A stretch of 64,000 nt of DNA, taken from the NCBI RefSeq assembly GCF_001436315.1, contig NZ_AYZA01000008.1, forward strand, positions 1-64,000, in the 5' to 3' direction. Every line of letters begins with the position of its first letter. The first letter of the stretch is position 1. The stretch is from Ligilactobacillus aviarius subsp. aviarius DSM 20655. GTDB taxonomy: Bacteria; Bacillota; Bacilli; Lactobacillales; Lactobacillaceae. This document shows positions 26,480 through 35,289 of this stretch, one piece after another. A program made the position numbers and the translations under genes. The notes beneath the pieces are model-generated. The model saw only the letters and a program-made list of their open reading frames with translations. It ran no database searches and was not told the origin of the DNA.

Positions 26480-28231
26480 CTAATCTTCTTTAACTTGAAC
26501 TGCTTCTTTTCCAAACAATTTTTGAGCCTCCGCAACGATCGGCGGTTGAGCTGGTTCTTCGCTTTGCGAATCAGCCGCATCATTCTCTGCTTGAGCGGCC
26601 GGTTGCGCATTTGCCTTCCCGTTTTTCCGTTTTGCGAGATAATCCTGCCGAATCTTCAACCATTGTTCATTTGGTAAGAAAAGCAAACTCAGATTCTGGT
26701 CTACAATCCGGCTTAATCCATTAGTCAGTGCATCCTGAAGTTCGCGATCATCAATCGCTTTTTGACAAAGATACGGATATTCAAACCCAATCACAACGCC
26801 CTCAGAACTGGCAGCTACCGGCTTGCTGACACTCATGATCGCCCGTTGCGGAACTGTTAGCATGTTGACCAAATCGCCCCAAACTTGTTGGAAACGATTC
26901 AGGTCTGCCCGCGTAGCATTTCCTAAGACTTCATTGATTTTTTCGTAGTTGACCTTAACTTCTTTGACCTTCGTTTGGTTCGTTGAAACCACTTGCCGCC
27001 GAGCAGGCCGGGCTGCTTGCGGTTGCGTCTGTTGTAAACTATTGATTTGATCTTGAAGTTGTTGAATTCGGTTCATTAACCGGTCGATCTGAGCTTGATC
27101 CGCGCTGATTGCTGGTTGAGAGTTTGCCTGAGAAACTTGCGGTTGATTTTTAAGCTGACTTAATTTAACCGTTAAAACTTCCAGGTAAACCGTTGGATGC
27201 GACGTATAGCGCATATTTTCCTGTTGTTCATTCAAAATATTGATCATCTGATAAACGATTTCAGGTTCAATTTCCTGAGCAAACTTCTTAAAGGCTTCAT
27301 CGAGCATTCCAAGTTCAGTTTCCTCAAGCATTGCTGGGGATTGTTGATAAAGTAATAAATCCCGGCAATATTCAACTAAGTCTTCCACAATGCGGGAAGC
27401 ATCCTTGCCGTCTTGAACCAATTTGTGGATCATTTCCAATGCTTCCGGCGTCTTTTGATCCACAACCGCCTGTAAGTAATTCAAAAGATCCGTTTTCGTC
27501 ACGCTGCCCGTTACCAGCAATGCATTCTCCAGCGTAACGTTATTTTCACCAAACGAAATAACCTGATCAAGAATACTTAACGCATCCCGCATTCCGCCTT
27601 CTGCAGCCTTGGCAATCACCTTTAACGCCGCATCTTCATACTGGATATCCTTTTGATTCAAGATGTATTCCATCCGTTTTAGAATCGTTGCTGAAGTAAT
27701 GCGCTTAAAGTCAAACCGTTGTGTTCGTGAAATGATCGTTGCCGGAATCTTGTGCGGTTCCGTGGTTGCCAAAATAAACACAACATTGGCCGGCGGTTCC
27801 TCAAGGGTTTTCAACAGAGCATTAAATGCGCCCGTGGATAACATGTGAACTTCATCAATGATGTAGACCTTATAGTCGGCCTGAGTTGGAGCATATTTAA
27901 CCTTATCACGGATATCACGGATCTCTTCGACCCCGTTGTTTGAGGCCGCATCAATTTCAAGCACATCATTCAAACTGCCGTTTGTGATGGCTTTACAAAT
28001 TTCGCATTCGTTGCATGGTTCACCGTTTTCCTGGTGGTGACAGTTAATTGCCTTGGCAAAGATCTTCGCTGTCGACGTTTTCCCGGTTCCCCGGGGACCA
28101 GTAAACAAATATGCATGGGACGTTTGATTCGTCATCACTGCATTGCGAAGAGTTTTAGTGATCATTTCCTGTCCCACAACATCTTCAAAACGTTGCGGCC
28201 GCCATGTTCGATACAAAGCTTGATATGCCAT
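26480..28231 (-). CDS. dnaX: DNA polymerase III subunits gamma and tau
   Basis: Clamp-loader ATPase. 583 residues: Walker A GPRGTGKTSTAK near 44-55, zinc cysteines CHHQENGEPCNECEIC, DEVHMLS Walker B, SRTQRFDFKRI sensor region, a coiled coil/glutamine-rich stretch (about 375-410), and a tau-like C-terminal domain. AGGAGGAACC precedes the ATG. The SRP RNA gene lies just upstream, as in many Firmicutes. Confidence 0.97.
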   Translation of the reverse strand: MAYQALYRTWRPQRFEDVVGQEMITKTLRNAVMTNQTSHAYLFTGPRGTGKTSTAKIFAKAINCHHQENGEPCNECEICKAITNGSLNDVLEIDAASNNGVEEIRDIRDKVKYAPTQADYKVYIIDEVHMLSTGAFNALLKTLEEPPANVVFILATTEPHKIPATIISRTQRFDFKRITSATILKRMEYILNQKDIQYEDAALKVIAKAAEGGMRDALSILDQVISFGENNVTLENALLVTGSVTKTDLLNYLQAVVDQKTPEALEMIHKLVQDGKDASRIVEDLVEYCRDLLLYQQSPAMLEETELGMLDEAFKKFAQEIEPEIVYQMINILNEQQENMRYTSHPTVYLEVLTVKLSQLKNQPQVSQANSQPAISADQAQIDRLMNRIQQLQDQINSLQQTQPQAARPARRQVVSTNQTKVKEVKVNYEKINEVLGNATRADLNRFQQVWGDLVNMLTVPQRAIMSVSKPVAASSEGVVIGFEYPYLCQKAIDDRELQDALTNGLSRIVDQNLSLLFLPNEQWLKIRQDYLAKRKNGKANAQPAAQAENDAADSQSEEPAQPPIVAEAQKLFGKEAVQVKED

Positions 28232-28258
28232 GAAAGGTTCCTCCTATCAATAAATTTC

Positions 28259-28292
28259 TAAAAAAAATCTCCCGATCCCTAAGACCGAGAGT
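28259..28292 (-). terminator. Terminator of the SRP RNA
   Basis: Minus-strand hairpin CTCTCGGTC/GATCGGGAG (two G-U pairs) followed by a run of eight T. Confidence 0.85.
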
Positions 28293-28304
28293 TTAAATTC
28301 ATAT

Positions 28305-28390
28305 CAACTTAAGACACATACCGAACAGAACTTAGTGCTGCTTCCTTCCGGACCTGACACGATTCGCTAAGACGATATTGTCTTAAGGCC
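28305..28390 (-). ncRNA. ffs: Signal recognition particle RNA (small bacterial form)
   Basis: Contains the invariant tetraloop region TCAGGTCCGGAAGGAAGCAG and a closing helix CTTAAGACA/TGTCTTAAG. The fold is a single long hairpin of about 85 bases; no Alu domain as in Bacillus is apparent. Binds Ffh. Exact ends are inferred from the terminal pairing. Confidence 0.93.
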
Positions 28391-28440
28391 TTACGGCAAT
28401 TAATATGATACCGTAACTCCACTAAAAATTCCAGTCTTTT

Positions 28441-28902
28441 TTATGATTTTTTTCGAGCCTGTGCAAAAAACGACTTCAAAAGTTTCAAACTTTGTTCCTG
28501 CATCAAGCCCTTGTGGATAATTGCTTGATGATTCAACCGCGGATCATTCAACAGGTTATCAAGTGTTCCGGCCATTCCCGCTTTTTCATCGGCCGCGGCA
28601 TAATAAACTTCCGGAATGCGGGCGTTTAAAATCGCTCCCGTACACATTGGGCATGGCTCCAAGGTAACATATAACGTACAGTCTTCAAGCCGCCAACTTT
28701 GAAGCGCCTGATTGGCCATTTGAATTGCCCGGATCTCCGCATGGTCCGTCGCCAAGTTTGAGTGTTCGCGATAATTAAATCCGCGGCCAATAATTTGATC
28801 GTCCTTCACAATTACACAGCCAATCGGGATCTCCCCAATTGTGGCTGCTTGCTGTGCTTCATGCAGGGCAGCCTGCATAAATTGCGCGTGCTTTTCTTCC
28901 AT
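28441..28902 (-). CDS. tadA: tRNA adenosine(34) deaminase
   Basis: Converts A34 to inosine in tRNA-Arg(ACG), and here possibly in tRNA-Leu(AAG) of this window. Zinc/catalytic motifs HAEIRA (HAE) and PCPMCTGAI (PCxxC) are intact. ATG at 28902 after AAAGGAATC gives 153 residues; it lies 1 base past the stop of the methyltransferase gene, so the pair is coupled. Confidence 0.95.
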   Translation of the reverse strand: MEEKHAQFMQAALHEAQQAATIGEIPIGCVIVKDDQIIGRGFNYREHSNLATDHAEIRAIQMANQALQSWRLEDCTLYVTLEPCPMCTGAILNARIPEVYYAAADEKAGMAGTLDNLLNDPRLNHQAIIHKGLMQEQSLKLLKSFFAQARKKS

Positions 28903-28903
28903 T

Positions 28904-29521
28904 TTATGATTCCTTTTGACTTTGCAAGATTTGGTATCCCTTATTACGGGCAATCATTTGGCAATTACCGAAAACTTCTTCCATTTTCTTTTTCGCAGAC
29001 GGGGCGCCCTGCTTCTTTTGAATCACAACCGTCAGGGTTCCCCCAGCTTGAAGATGATCAAATGCGCCCTCAAGAATTTGATGAACGATTTTCTTGCCCG
29101 CGCGAATCGGCGGATTAGAAACAATTGCCTGATAATCTTTTTTATCCACCTGGGTATAAACGTCGGATGCAAAAATATCCACATTGTTGATTTCATTTAA
29201 TGTCGCATTTTCCTTAGCAAGGTCAAGTGCCAGATGGTTGACGTCGACCATTTCAACCGTTAATTGCGGATAACGTTTTGCAAGCGCCAATCCAATCGGA
29301 CCATATCCACAACCGACATCGAGGACCGTTCCTTGAAGATTTTCAAACATTCCCGTTGCTTCCAGTGCGTCCAACAGGGTGCGGGAACCAAAATCAACCG
29401 TGCGTTTTGAAAAAACCCCATTATCAGTCACAAAATAAAATTCATTTCCTAATAAATCAAAATTCCACCGCCGTTCCTGATGCTCAACATCTGGGTGTTC
29501 TGAATAGTAATAATTTGTCAA
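28904..29521 (-). CDS. rsmC: Class I SAM-dependent methyltransferase, RsmC-like (YbxB)
   Basis: Likely methylates 16S rRNA guanine (G1207-type). 205 residues with VLDVGCGYGPIGLAL (motif I, about 65-79), the VDVNHLAL acidic motif II and IVSNPPIRAG (NPPY-like catalytic motif near 133). Starts with TTG at 29521, preceded by AAAGGACGG. Whether the target is the same as in E. coli is inference. Confidence 0.85.
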   Translation of the reverse strand: MTNYYYSEHPDVEHQERRWNFDLLGNEFYFVTDNGVFSKRTVDFGSRTLLDALEATGMFENLQGTVLDVGCGYGPIGLALAKRYPQLTVEMVDVNHLALDLAKENATLNEINNVDIFASDVYTQVDKKDYQAIVSNPPIRAGKKIVHQILEGAFDHLQAGGTLTVVIQKKQGAPSAKKKMEEVFGNCQMIARNKGYQILQSQKES

Positions 29522-29609
29522 AATTTTCCGTCCTTTCTCTTTGTTTTTATGATACGAATTTTTAAAATTAAAAGCAAACCCTTTGATGACGCGATTCTTG
29601 AATATCCAC

Positions 29610-29652
29610 CATATATATGCTTATCAAATTGTTAAACAACTACATATTGTAT
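29610..29652. promoter_or_regulatory. Two NrdR-box-like sites ahead of nrdH
   Basis: Cores CATATATATG (29610-29619) and CTACATATTG (29640-29649) resemble the NrdR core CWATATATWG. Their centres are 30 bases apart, about three helical turns, as is common for paired NrdR boxes. The second overlaps the -35 region. Confidence 0.55.
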
Positions 29653-29674
29653 TATTTTCTCAAAAGTGTATACT
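29647..29674 (+). promoter_or_regulatory. Promoter of the nrd operon
   Basis: TTGTAT (29647-29652) and TATACT (29669-29674), spacer 16. About 35 bases of leader before nrdH. Confidence 0.55.
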
Positions 29675-29715
29675 TACATCACGTACACGAAATTAACGGA
29701 AAGAGGGACATCCAG

Positions 29716-29949
29716 ATGAATTTAGTTTTATATACAAAAAACAACTGCATCCAATGCAAAATGACCAAACGCTTCTTAGAACAAAACAATATTACCTTTG
29801 AAGAACACAACATTTCAGAAGAACCTGAATACGTTGATTACTTAAAAGAAAAAGGATTTCAAAGTGTTCCCGTCCTTGAAAACAATTCAGAACCAATCAT
29901 TAACGGCTTCCGGCCAGACCAACTAAAGGAACTTGTTGCTGCTAACTAA
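29716..29949 (+). CDS. nrdH: Glutaredoxin-like NrdH redoxin
   Basis: Electron donor for class Ib ribonucleotide reductase. 77 residues with the redox motif CIQC (near 11-14) followed by KMTKRFL, and the C-terminal SVPVLE...GFRPDQL segment. ATG at 29716 is set by AGAGGGACATCC. First gene of the nrd operon. Confidence 0.96.
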   Translation: MNLVLYTKNNCIQCKMTKRFLEQNNITFEEHNISEEPEYVDYLKEKGFQSVPVLENNSEPIINGFRPDQLKELVAAN

Positions 29950-29975
29950 ACCCTCACAGAAAGCAGGCGATCATC

Positions 29976-32150
29976 TTGGGAATTAAAGACATCGATATCA
30001 GCAATGTAACCTACTATGACTTAAATAACCAGATCAACATTCCCGTAAACAATAAAATTCCATTGGAAAAAGATAAGGAAGCTTTACAAGCCTTCCTTAA
30101 AGAGAATGTTGAACCAAACACCAAACGCTTCTCTTCATTAGAGGAACGTTTTAAATTTCTCATCGAAAATGACTACATCGAAAAAGAATTTGTTGAAAAG
30201 TACGATTTTGAATTTATCAAAAAACTGTATGCCTACCTTGAAGACCAACATTTCGAATTCCAATCATTCATGGCAGCTTACAAATTCTTCAATCAATATG
30301 CCTTAAAAACAAATGATGGCAATTATTACCTTGAAACTTATGAAGATAAAATTGCAATGAACGCCCTTTACATGGCAAACGGCGATGAAGACCTTGCAAT
30401 GCAGCTTGCTGATGAATTGATCCATCAACGTTATCAACCCGCAACCCCAACGTTCTTGAATGTCGGGCGGAAACGCCGGGGAGAATTCGTATCCTGCTTC
30501 TTACTTCAACCAACTGATGATATGAATTCGATCGGCCGGTGCATTAACTCTGCATTGCAGCTTTCAAAGATCGGCGGCGGCGTTGGAATTACCTTGAACA
30601 ATCTCCGCGGTGCTGGGGCTCCAATTAAAGGAATCGAAAACGCGGCTTCGGGAGTTGTTCCGGTAATGAAACTTTTGGAAGACAGTTTTTCTTACTCAAA
30701 CCAACTCGGCCAACGTCAAGGGGCCGGCGTGGTTTACTTAAGCGTCTTCCACCCCGACATCATCGAATTTTTAGCAACTAAACGTGAAAATGCCGATGAA
30801 AAGGTTCGGATGAAGACCCTCTCCCTTGGGGTAATTGTTCCTGATAAGTTTTATGAATTAGTTCAACAAGACGCCGACATGTACTTATTTGAACCATATG
30901 ACGTTGAAAAGGAATACGGCGTTCCATTCTCATACGTTGACATTACCAAGGAATATGACAACTTAGTCAATAATCCAAAGATTCATAAAAAGAAGATCAA
31001 GGCCCGGGAACTTGAAGAGGAAATCAGTAAGCTTCAACAAGAATCCGGCTACCCGTACATCGTCAATATCGATACTATGAACCGGGCTAATCCCGTTGAC
31101 GGTAAAATCATCATGAGCAATCTCTGCTCAGAAATTGCCCAAATTCAGCGGCCATCAAAGATCAACGACCTTCAAGAATACGAAGTTCTTGGATCCGATA
31201 TCAGTTGTAATTTAGGATCGACCAACATCGTCAACTTGATGGCTTCACCTGATTTCGGCAAGTCCGTTGAAACCATGATGCGGGCATTAACATTCGTTTC
31301 TGATCAAGGAAACGCCAAAGTCGTGCCATCAATTTATGAAGGCAACAAGTTAAGCCACTCAGTTGGATTAGGAGCAATGGGCCTGCACGCCTTCTTAGCC
31401 AAGAACCATATTCAATACGGTTCGCCAGAATCAATTGAATTCACCAATGTTTACTTTATGTTATTAAATTACTGGACATTGGTTGCTTCAAACAAGATTG
31501 CCAAGGAACGGCAAGAAACATTCTTTGAATTTGAAAAGAGTGCATATGCTGACGGTTCATACTTTGACAAGTACGTTAACCAAGATTGGGGGCCAAAGAG
31601 CGATCGCGTTAAGGAATTATTCGCCGGTATCTTTATTCCAACTAAGGAAGACTGGGCTAAGTTAAAAGAAAACGTCATGCGTGACGGCTTGTACAACGCC
31701 TACCGGATGGCAGTTGCTCCAACCGGCTCAATTTCATACGTTGGCAACACAACTGCTTCCCTTCAACCAATCATTCAAAAGGTCGAAGAACGGCAAGAAG
31801 GTAAAATTGGGAAGGTTTACTATCCGGCTGCTTACCTTTCAACCGATACAATGCCATATTACAAGTCTGCGTATGACTTAGATATGCGGAAGATGATCGA
31901 TGTCTACGCTGCAGCTCAAGAGCACGTTGACCAGTCAATCTCAATTACCTTGTACTTTAAGTCAACGATTGCTGAAGGCCTGTATCCATGGAAGGACGGC
32001 CGCACAGATAAGATGACGACCCGCGACCTGTCGATCATCCGGAACTACGCATGGCATAAGGGAATCAAGAGTTTATACTACGTCAGAACATATACTGACG
32101 ACGGCTCAGAAGCATTCAGTGTGAATGAATGTGAAAGCTGTTCAATCTAA
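29976..32150 (+). CDS. nrdE: Class Ib ribonucleoside-diphosphate reductase alpha subunit
   Basis: Catalytic subunit reducing ribonucleoside diphosphates. 724 residues. Key cysteines are in RGEFVSCFLL (near 180) and NLCSEI (near 382); the C-terminal redox pair is CESCSI. The N-terminal ATP-cone is short, as in NrdE. TTG start at 29976 after AAGCAGGCG. Confidence 0.98.
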   Translation: MGIKDIDISNVTYYDLNNQINIPVNNKIPLEKDKEALQAFLKENVEPNTKRFSSLEERFKFLIENDYIEKEFVEKYDFEFIKKLYAYLEDQHFEFQSFMAAYKFFNQYALKTNDGNYYLETYEDKIAMNALYMANGDEDLAMQLADELIHQRYQPATPTFLNVGRKRRGEFVSCFLLQPTDDMNSIGRCINSALQLSKIGGGVGITLNNLRGAGAPIKGIENAASGVVPVMKLLEDSFSYSNQLGQRQGAGVVYLSVFHPDIIEFLATKRENADEKVRMKTLSLGVIVPDKFYELVQQDADMYLFEPYDVEKEYGVPFSYVDITKEYDNLVNNPKIHKKKIKARELEEEISKLQQESGYPYIVNIDTMNRANPVDGKIIMSNLCSEIAQIQRPSKINDLQEYEVLGSDISCNLGSTNIVNLMASPDFGKSVETMMRALTFVSDQGNAKVVPSIYEGNKLSHSVGLGAMGLHAFLAKNHIQYGSPESIEFTNVYFMLLNYWTLVASNKIAKERQETFFEFEKSAYADGSYFDKYVNQDWGPKSDRVKELFAGIFIPTKEDWAKLKENVMRDGLYNAYRMAVAPTGSISYVGNTTASLQPIIQKVEERQEGKIGKVYYPAAYLSTDTMPYYKSAYDLDMRKMIDVYAAAQEHVDQSISITLYFKSTIAEGLYPWKDGRTDKMTTRDLSIIRNYAWHKGIKSLYYVRTYTDDGSEAFSVNECESCSI

Positions 32151-32183
32151 CATTCTTTTTAGGGGAAGAAAGGAATTTATTTT

Positions 32184-32624
32184 ATGAAAATCAACATTTT
32201 ATTTACCTCAATTGAAGGCAACACACGGTCATTTATTGAAAAGTTAAAAGACTATGCTGAAGCTCATCGGCCGGACGACACGATCAACGCAAAGGAGATC
32301 AGTGAAGCCGATCCGTTTGATGACGAAACTGAAGATTATTTTGTTTTCGTTCCAACCTACCTTGATGGCGGCAACGGAATTGATAACGGCGTTAAGGAAT
32401 TAATGACGAATGCATTAGGGGAATACATTGATTACGGTGATAATGCCACTCACTGTTTAGGAGTTATTGGTTCAGGAAACCGGAATTTTAACCAGCAGTT
32501 CTGTTTGACTGCTCGCCGGTACGCCCAACAATTCAACGTTCCGTTTCTCGATACATATGAACTTCGGGGGACTAGTCGCGATGTGGAACGGATCTATCAA
32601 ACAATGCTTGACGTTTTAGCATAG
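32184..32624 (+). CDS. nrdI: Flavodoxin-like NrdI
   Basis: Flavoprotein that supplies oxidant for the NrdF manganese cofactor. 146 residues, FTSIEGNTRSFIEKL phosphate loop and GVIGSGNRNFNQQFC flavin-binding segment. Lies between nrdE and nrdF. Confidence 0.95.
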   Translation: MKINILFTSIEGNTRSFIEKLKDYAEAHRPDDTINAKEISEADPFDDETEDYFVFVPTYLDGGNGIDNGVKELMTNALGEYIDYGDNATHCLGVIGSGNRNFNQQFCLTARRYAQQFNVPFLDTYELRGTSRDVERIYQTMLDVLA

Positions 32625-32643
32625 GAAAGTGAGGAAATTTCTG

Positions 32644-33627
32644 ATGAGCAATAATTACAAAGCAATCAACTGGAATAAGATTGATGACGCAATTGATAAA
32701 GCGACGTGGGAAAAATTAACGGAACAGTTTTGGCTTGATACCCGGATTCCGGTTTCAAACGACTTGAAGGATTGGCACCAACTTGATGACGATCACAAGT
32801 ACCTTGTTGGCCATGTCTTTGGCGGCTTGACTTTGCTTGACACCGTTCAATCCCAGGATGGAATGGCATCATTAAGACGGCACGTTCGCACGCAACATGA
32901 AACAGCCGTTTTAAATAACATTCAATTCATGGAATCAGTACATGCCAAAAGTTACTCAACGATTTTTTCAACGTTGAATACTCCGGACGAAATTGACGAA
33001 ATCTTCCAATGGAGTGATTCTGAAGAATTTCTTCAAAACAAAGCCAAATGGATCAGCGATATTTATAACGATACGGCTGAAGATCCGTTGAAACAAAAGG
33101 TTGCGAATGTTTTTCTTGAAACATGTCTTTTCTATTCGGGATTCTACACTCCCCTTTACTACTTGGGCCACAACCAATTGCCCAACACCGCTGAAATCAT
33201 CAAATTGATTTTACGGGATGAATCTGTTCACGGAACATACATCGGCTACAAGTTCCAACTTGGATTAAAGGAACGCGGCGAAAATGAACAGCAACAAATG
33301 AAGGACTGGTTGTATGACTTCTTGATGAAACTTTACGAAAACGAAGAAAAGTACACCCACCTTCTTTACGATCCAGTTGGCTGGACGGAAGACGTATTGA
33401 CCTTTGTCCGGTATAACGCAAATAAAGCGTTAATGAACCTCGGTCAAGATCCGCTCTTCCCTGATACAGCCGAAGACGTTGAACCAACCGTCATTAACGG
33501 AATTTCAACAACCACATCGAACCATGATTTCTTCTCTCAGGTCGGCAATGGCTATCGTCTTGGGGAAGTTGAAGCCATGACCAATGAAGATTACGAAAAA
33601 TGGGCAAATGATGACCCTGAAAAATAA
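32644..33627 (+). CDS. nrdF: Class Ib ribonucleoside-diphosphate reductase beta subunit
   Basis: Holds the tyrosyl radical and Mn/Fe centre. ATG at 32644 follows GTGAGGAAATT and gives 327 residues. Metal ligands are visible in ESVHAKSYS and RDESVHGTYIG. Fourth gene of the operon. Confidence 0.97.
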   Translation: MSNNYKAINWNKIDDAIDKATWEKLTEQFWLDTRIPVSNDLKDWHQLDDDHKYLVGHVFGGLTLLDTVQSQDGMASLRRHVRTQHETAVLNNIQFMESVHAKSYSTIFSTLNTPDEIDEIFQWSDSEEFLQNKAKWISDIYNDTAEDPLKQKVANVFLETCLFYSGFYTPLYYLGHNQLPNTAEIIKLILRDESVHGTYIGYKFQLGLKERGENEQQQMKDWLYDFLMKLYENEEKYTHLLYDPVGWTEDVLTFVRYNANKALMNLGQDPLFPDTAEDVEPTVINGISTTTSNHDFFSQVGNGYRLGEVEAMTNEDYEKWANDDPEK

Positions 33628-33643
33628 AAGCGAGGAATATTTT

Positions 33644-34054
33644 ATGCAATCAAAGGAAGTTACAACGTTTCATAATATCATGCGGTTTAAAAAGGAAAAT
33701 GCCAGTTCAGGACTGATCGATATTGATCACCTGTACATCGATCTTTCAAACGAGAATCAAAATGAATGTTTCATTCAAAACACAGCAAAACAGATTCTCA
33801 AAGATCATCTGTGGTATACCGGCGTCCAGTTTAAACTTAAGAGTGACCAGCAAATTCGTGATTTTATAATTGATCACTACCCACAAATTGCCCATGCAAT
33901 TCAGCAACTTGACCCCCTTGTCGTTGCCAAGGATGAACAAGCAAATGATCAAAATGCAACTCAACTCTCAAAATGGCTTAAAGTCAATGATTTTCTTGCA
34001 GTTCAACTTGCCCGGATCAAGGTCGAAGATGTCGAAGAACCGTTTATTAAGTAA
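33644..34054 (+). CDS. Unrecognised protein at the end of the nrd operon
   Basis: ATG at 33644 after GCGAGGAAT, 16 bases past nrdF; 136 residues. I do not recognise a family. The sequence starts MQSKEVTTFHNIMRFKKE, is soluble, acid- and glutamine-rich, has two cysteine-poor helical halves, and ends FLAVQLARIKVEDVEEPFIK. It carries no membrane segment or known motif. Tight spacing and a terminator directly after it show that it belongs to the nrd transcript. Confidence 0.85.
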   Translation: MQSKEVTTFHNIMRFKKENASSGLIDIDHLYIDLSNENQNECFIQNTAKQILKDHLWYTGVQFKLKSDQQIRDFIIDHYPQIAHAIQQLDPLVVAKDEQANDQNATQLSKWLKVNDFLAVQLARIKVEDVEEPFIK

Positions 34055-34063
34055 AATAAATAA

Positions 34064-34098
34064 AAAATCGATGATGGATTTTTCATCATCGATTTTTT
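34064..34098. terminator. Bidirectional terminator between the nrd operon and padR
   Basis: Stem AAATCGATGATG and complement, loop GATTTTT, with A- and T-runs. The last codons and stop of padR lie inside the stem. Confidence 0.88.
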
Positions 34099-34622
34099 TT
34101 GCTCTTATTCATTTTAAGCCAGTCTAAATATGCCTTTTCACGCCGAATTGCCCGGGTAAGAATCAAATAGTGGCCATATTCATTATTGATTTGTTCTTGA
34201 TTCTGAAATAGCATTTGCCTTCGTTCTTTCAAATGCTTTAATTTTTGATTATGCAAATCAAACTCTTTTTCAAAAATTTCAGATAATAAAGGAGAACGAC
34301 GGTCAACAATACAGTATAGTTTGACCGATGTTAAATCATCATTTTTAAGATTGATTGATTCACTAAACCATTGATTAAGCTTTTCAATTCCATTCTTTGT
34401 AATCTGATAATTAATGACTTTAAGATTTGATGAACCTTTCCGAACTTCAATATCGCCTTCTTCAAGCATTCGTTGAAGCTCAGGATAAAGCTGACTGTGC
34501 GATACACTCCAAAATTCGCTGATTTCATTCTTGAATTCTTTAATCATATCTCGCCCAGACATTGATCCATTTTTATTCAGTAATCCTAAAATAATAAATG
34601 GTAATACACGTGGTCGTGGCAC
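34086..34622 (-). CDS. padR: PadR-family transcriptional regulator
   Basis: Repressor of phenolic acid decarboxylase, released by hydroxycinnamic acids. 178 residues: winged helix (about 5-85, ILGLLNKNGSMSGRDMIKEF ... QLYPELQRMLEEGDI) and a C-terminal dimerising helical domain with basic LKERRQ and RREKAYLDWLK. GTG start at 34622 follows AAAGGAG. Cotranscribed downstream of padA. Confidence 0.92.
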   Translation of the reverse strand: MPRPRVLPFIILGLLNKNGSMSGRDMIKEFKNEISEFWSVSHSQLYPELQRMLEEGDIEVRKGSSNLKVINYQITKNGIEKLNQWFSESINLKNDDLTSVKLYCIVDRRSPLLSEIFEKEFDLHNQKLKHLKERRQMLFQNQEQINNEYGHYLILTRAIRREKAYLDWLKMNKSKKNR

Positions 34623-34638
34623 TTTGATTCTCCTTTAA

Positions 34639-35175
34639 CTATTTTTTAATCCGTTTATAGTTTGAATCATAATACTTTCCGGTCCGAATGTCATCTGTCA
34701 TTCCTTTATACGGAGCTTCGGCAATTACATCCTCATTATTTTGGCCTGCATCACCCATGTAAGTGATCGTTGCAAATTCAGGAACTAATAATTTCGGATA
34801 AGTATCATATTTTTCCCGGGCTTCCTCCATCACATCAATATGTTCATTTTGGAAAGTAACCGTGATTTCTGGATGTTCTTCAACCCATTTGGGGAAGAAA
34901 ATTGTTCCATGCATTTTCTTTTCGTTTGGCATAAAGTCGAGCGCCACATCTGTTCCAGTTGGTTCAGTCCATGTGATCTTATAAACGCCTTCAGTCAACA
35001 TTACAATATCAGCTTCCTGGTCTTTAACCCAACGACCAGCAACCATTCCACCATGAATCCGATAGTCAACTGTATGATCATTTTTGGCATACCATTCATA
35101 TTCCCAACCATTATCATATGTATAAATAAAATGAGTTCCTAAAAAATCATCAAGGGTTTTAAATTGTTTTTCCAT
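34639..35175 (-). CDS. padA: Phenolic acid decarboxylase
   Basis: Decarboxylates p-coumaric, caffeic and ferulic acids to vinyl phenols, a detoxification used by plant-associated lactobacilli. 178 residues; the family beta-barrel features are plain: [19 protein letters not shown] (start), [12 protein letters not shown], catalytic arginine/glutamate region [20 protein letters not shown] and HGTIFFPKW. Ribosome site GAAGGAGGAG. Operon padA-padR. Confidence 0.97.
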   Translation of the reverse strand: MEKQFKTLDDFLGTHFIYTYDNGWEYEWYAKNDHTVDYRIHGGMVAGRWVKDQEADIVMLTEGVYKITWTEPTGTDVALDFMPNEKKMHGTIFFPKWVEEHPEITVTFQNEHIDVMEEAREKYDTYPKLLVPEFATITYMGDAGQNNEDVIAEAPYKGMTDDIRTGKYYDSNYKRIKK

Positions 35176-35194
35176 TTTGCTCCTCCTTCAATTT

Positions 35195-35210
35195 GTGTCG
35201 TTATCAACAT
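35195..35210. promoter_or_regulatory. PadR operator (ATGT-N8-ACAC)
   Basis: On the minus strand ATGT, eight bases, ACAC, one base from the PadR half-site pattern ATGT-N8-ACAT. It sits just downstream of the padA -10 box. Confidence 0.55.
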
Positions 35211-35214
35211 AAAT

Positions 35215-35243
35215 ATTATATCAAGTTTTAAAATACTTTTCAA
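35215..35243 (-). promoter_or_regulatory. Promoter of padA-padR
   Basis: TTGAAA (35238-35243), spacer 17, TATAAT (35215-35220) on the minus strand. Confidence 0.78.
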
Positions 35244-35247
35244 AACA

Positions 35248-35275
35248 AAAAAAGAACACTGCATCCGCAATGTTC
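35248..35275 (-). terminator. Terminator of mprF
   Basis: Minus-strand stem GAACATTGC/GCAGTGTTC with GGA-T loop followed by seven T. It abuts the padA -35 box. Confidence 0.8.
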
Positions 35276-35289
35276 CTTTATCATCATAA

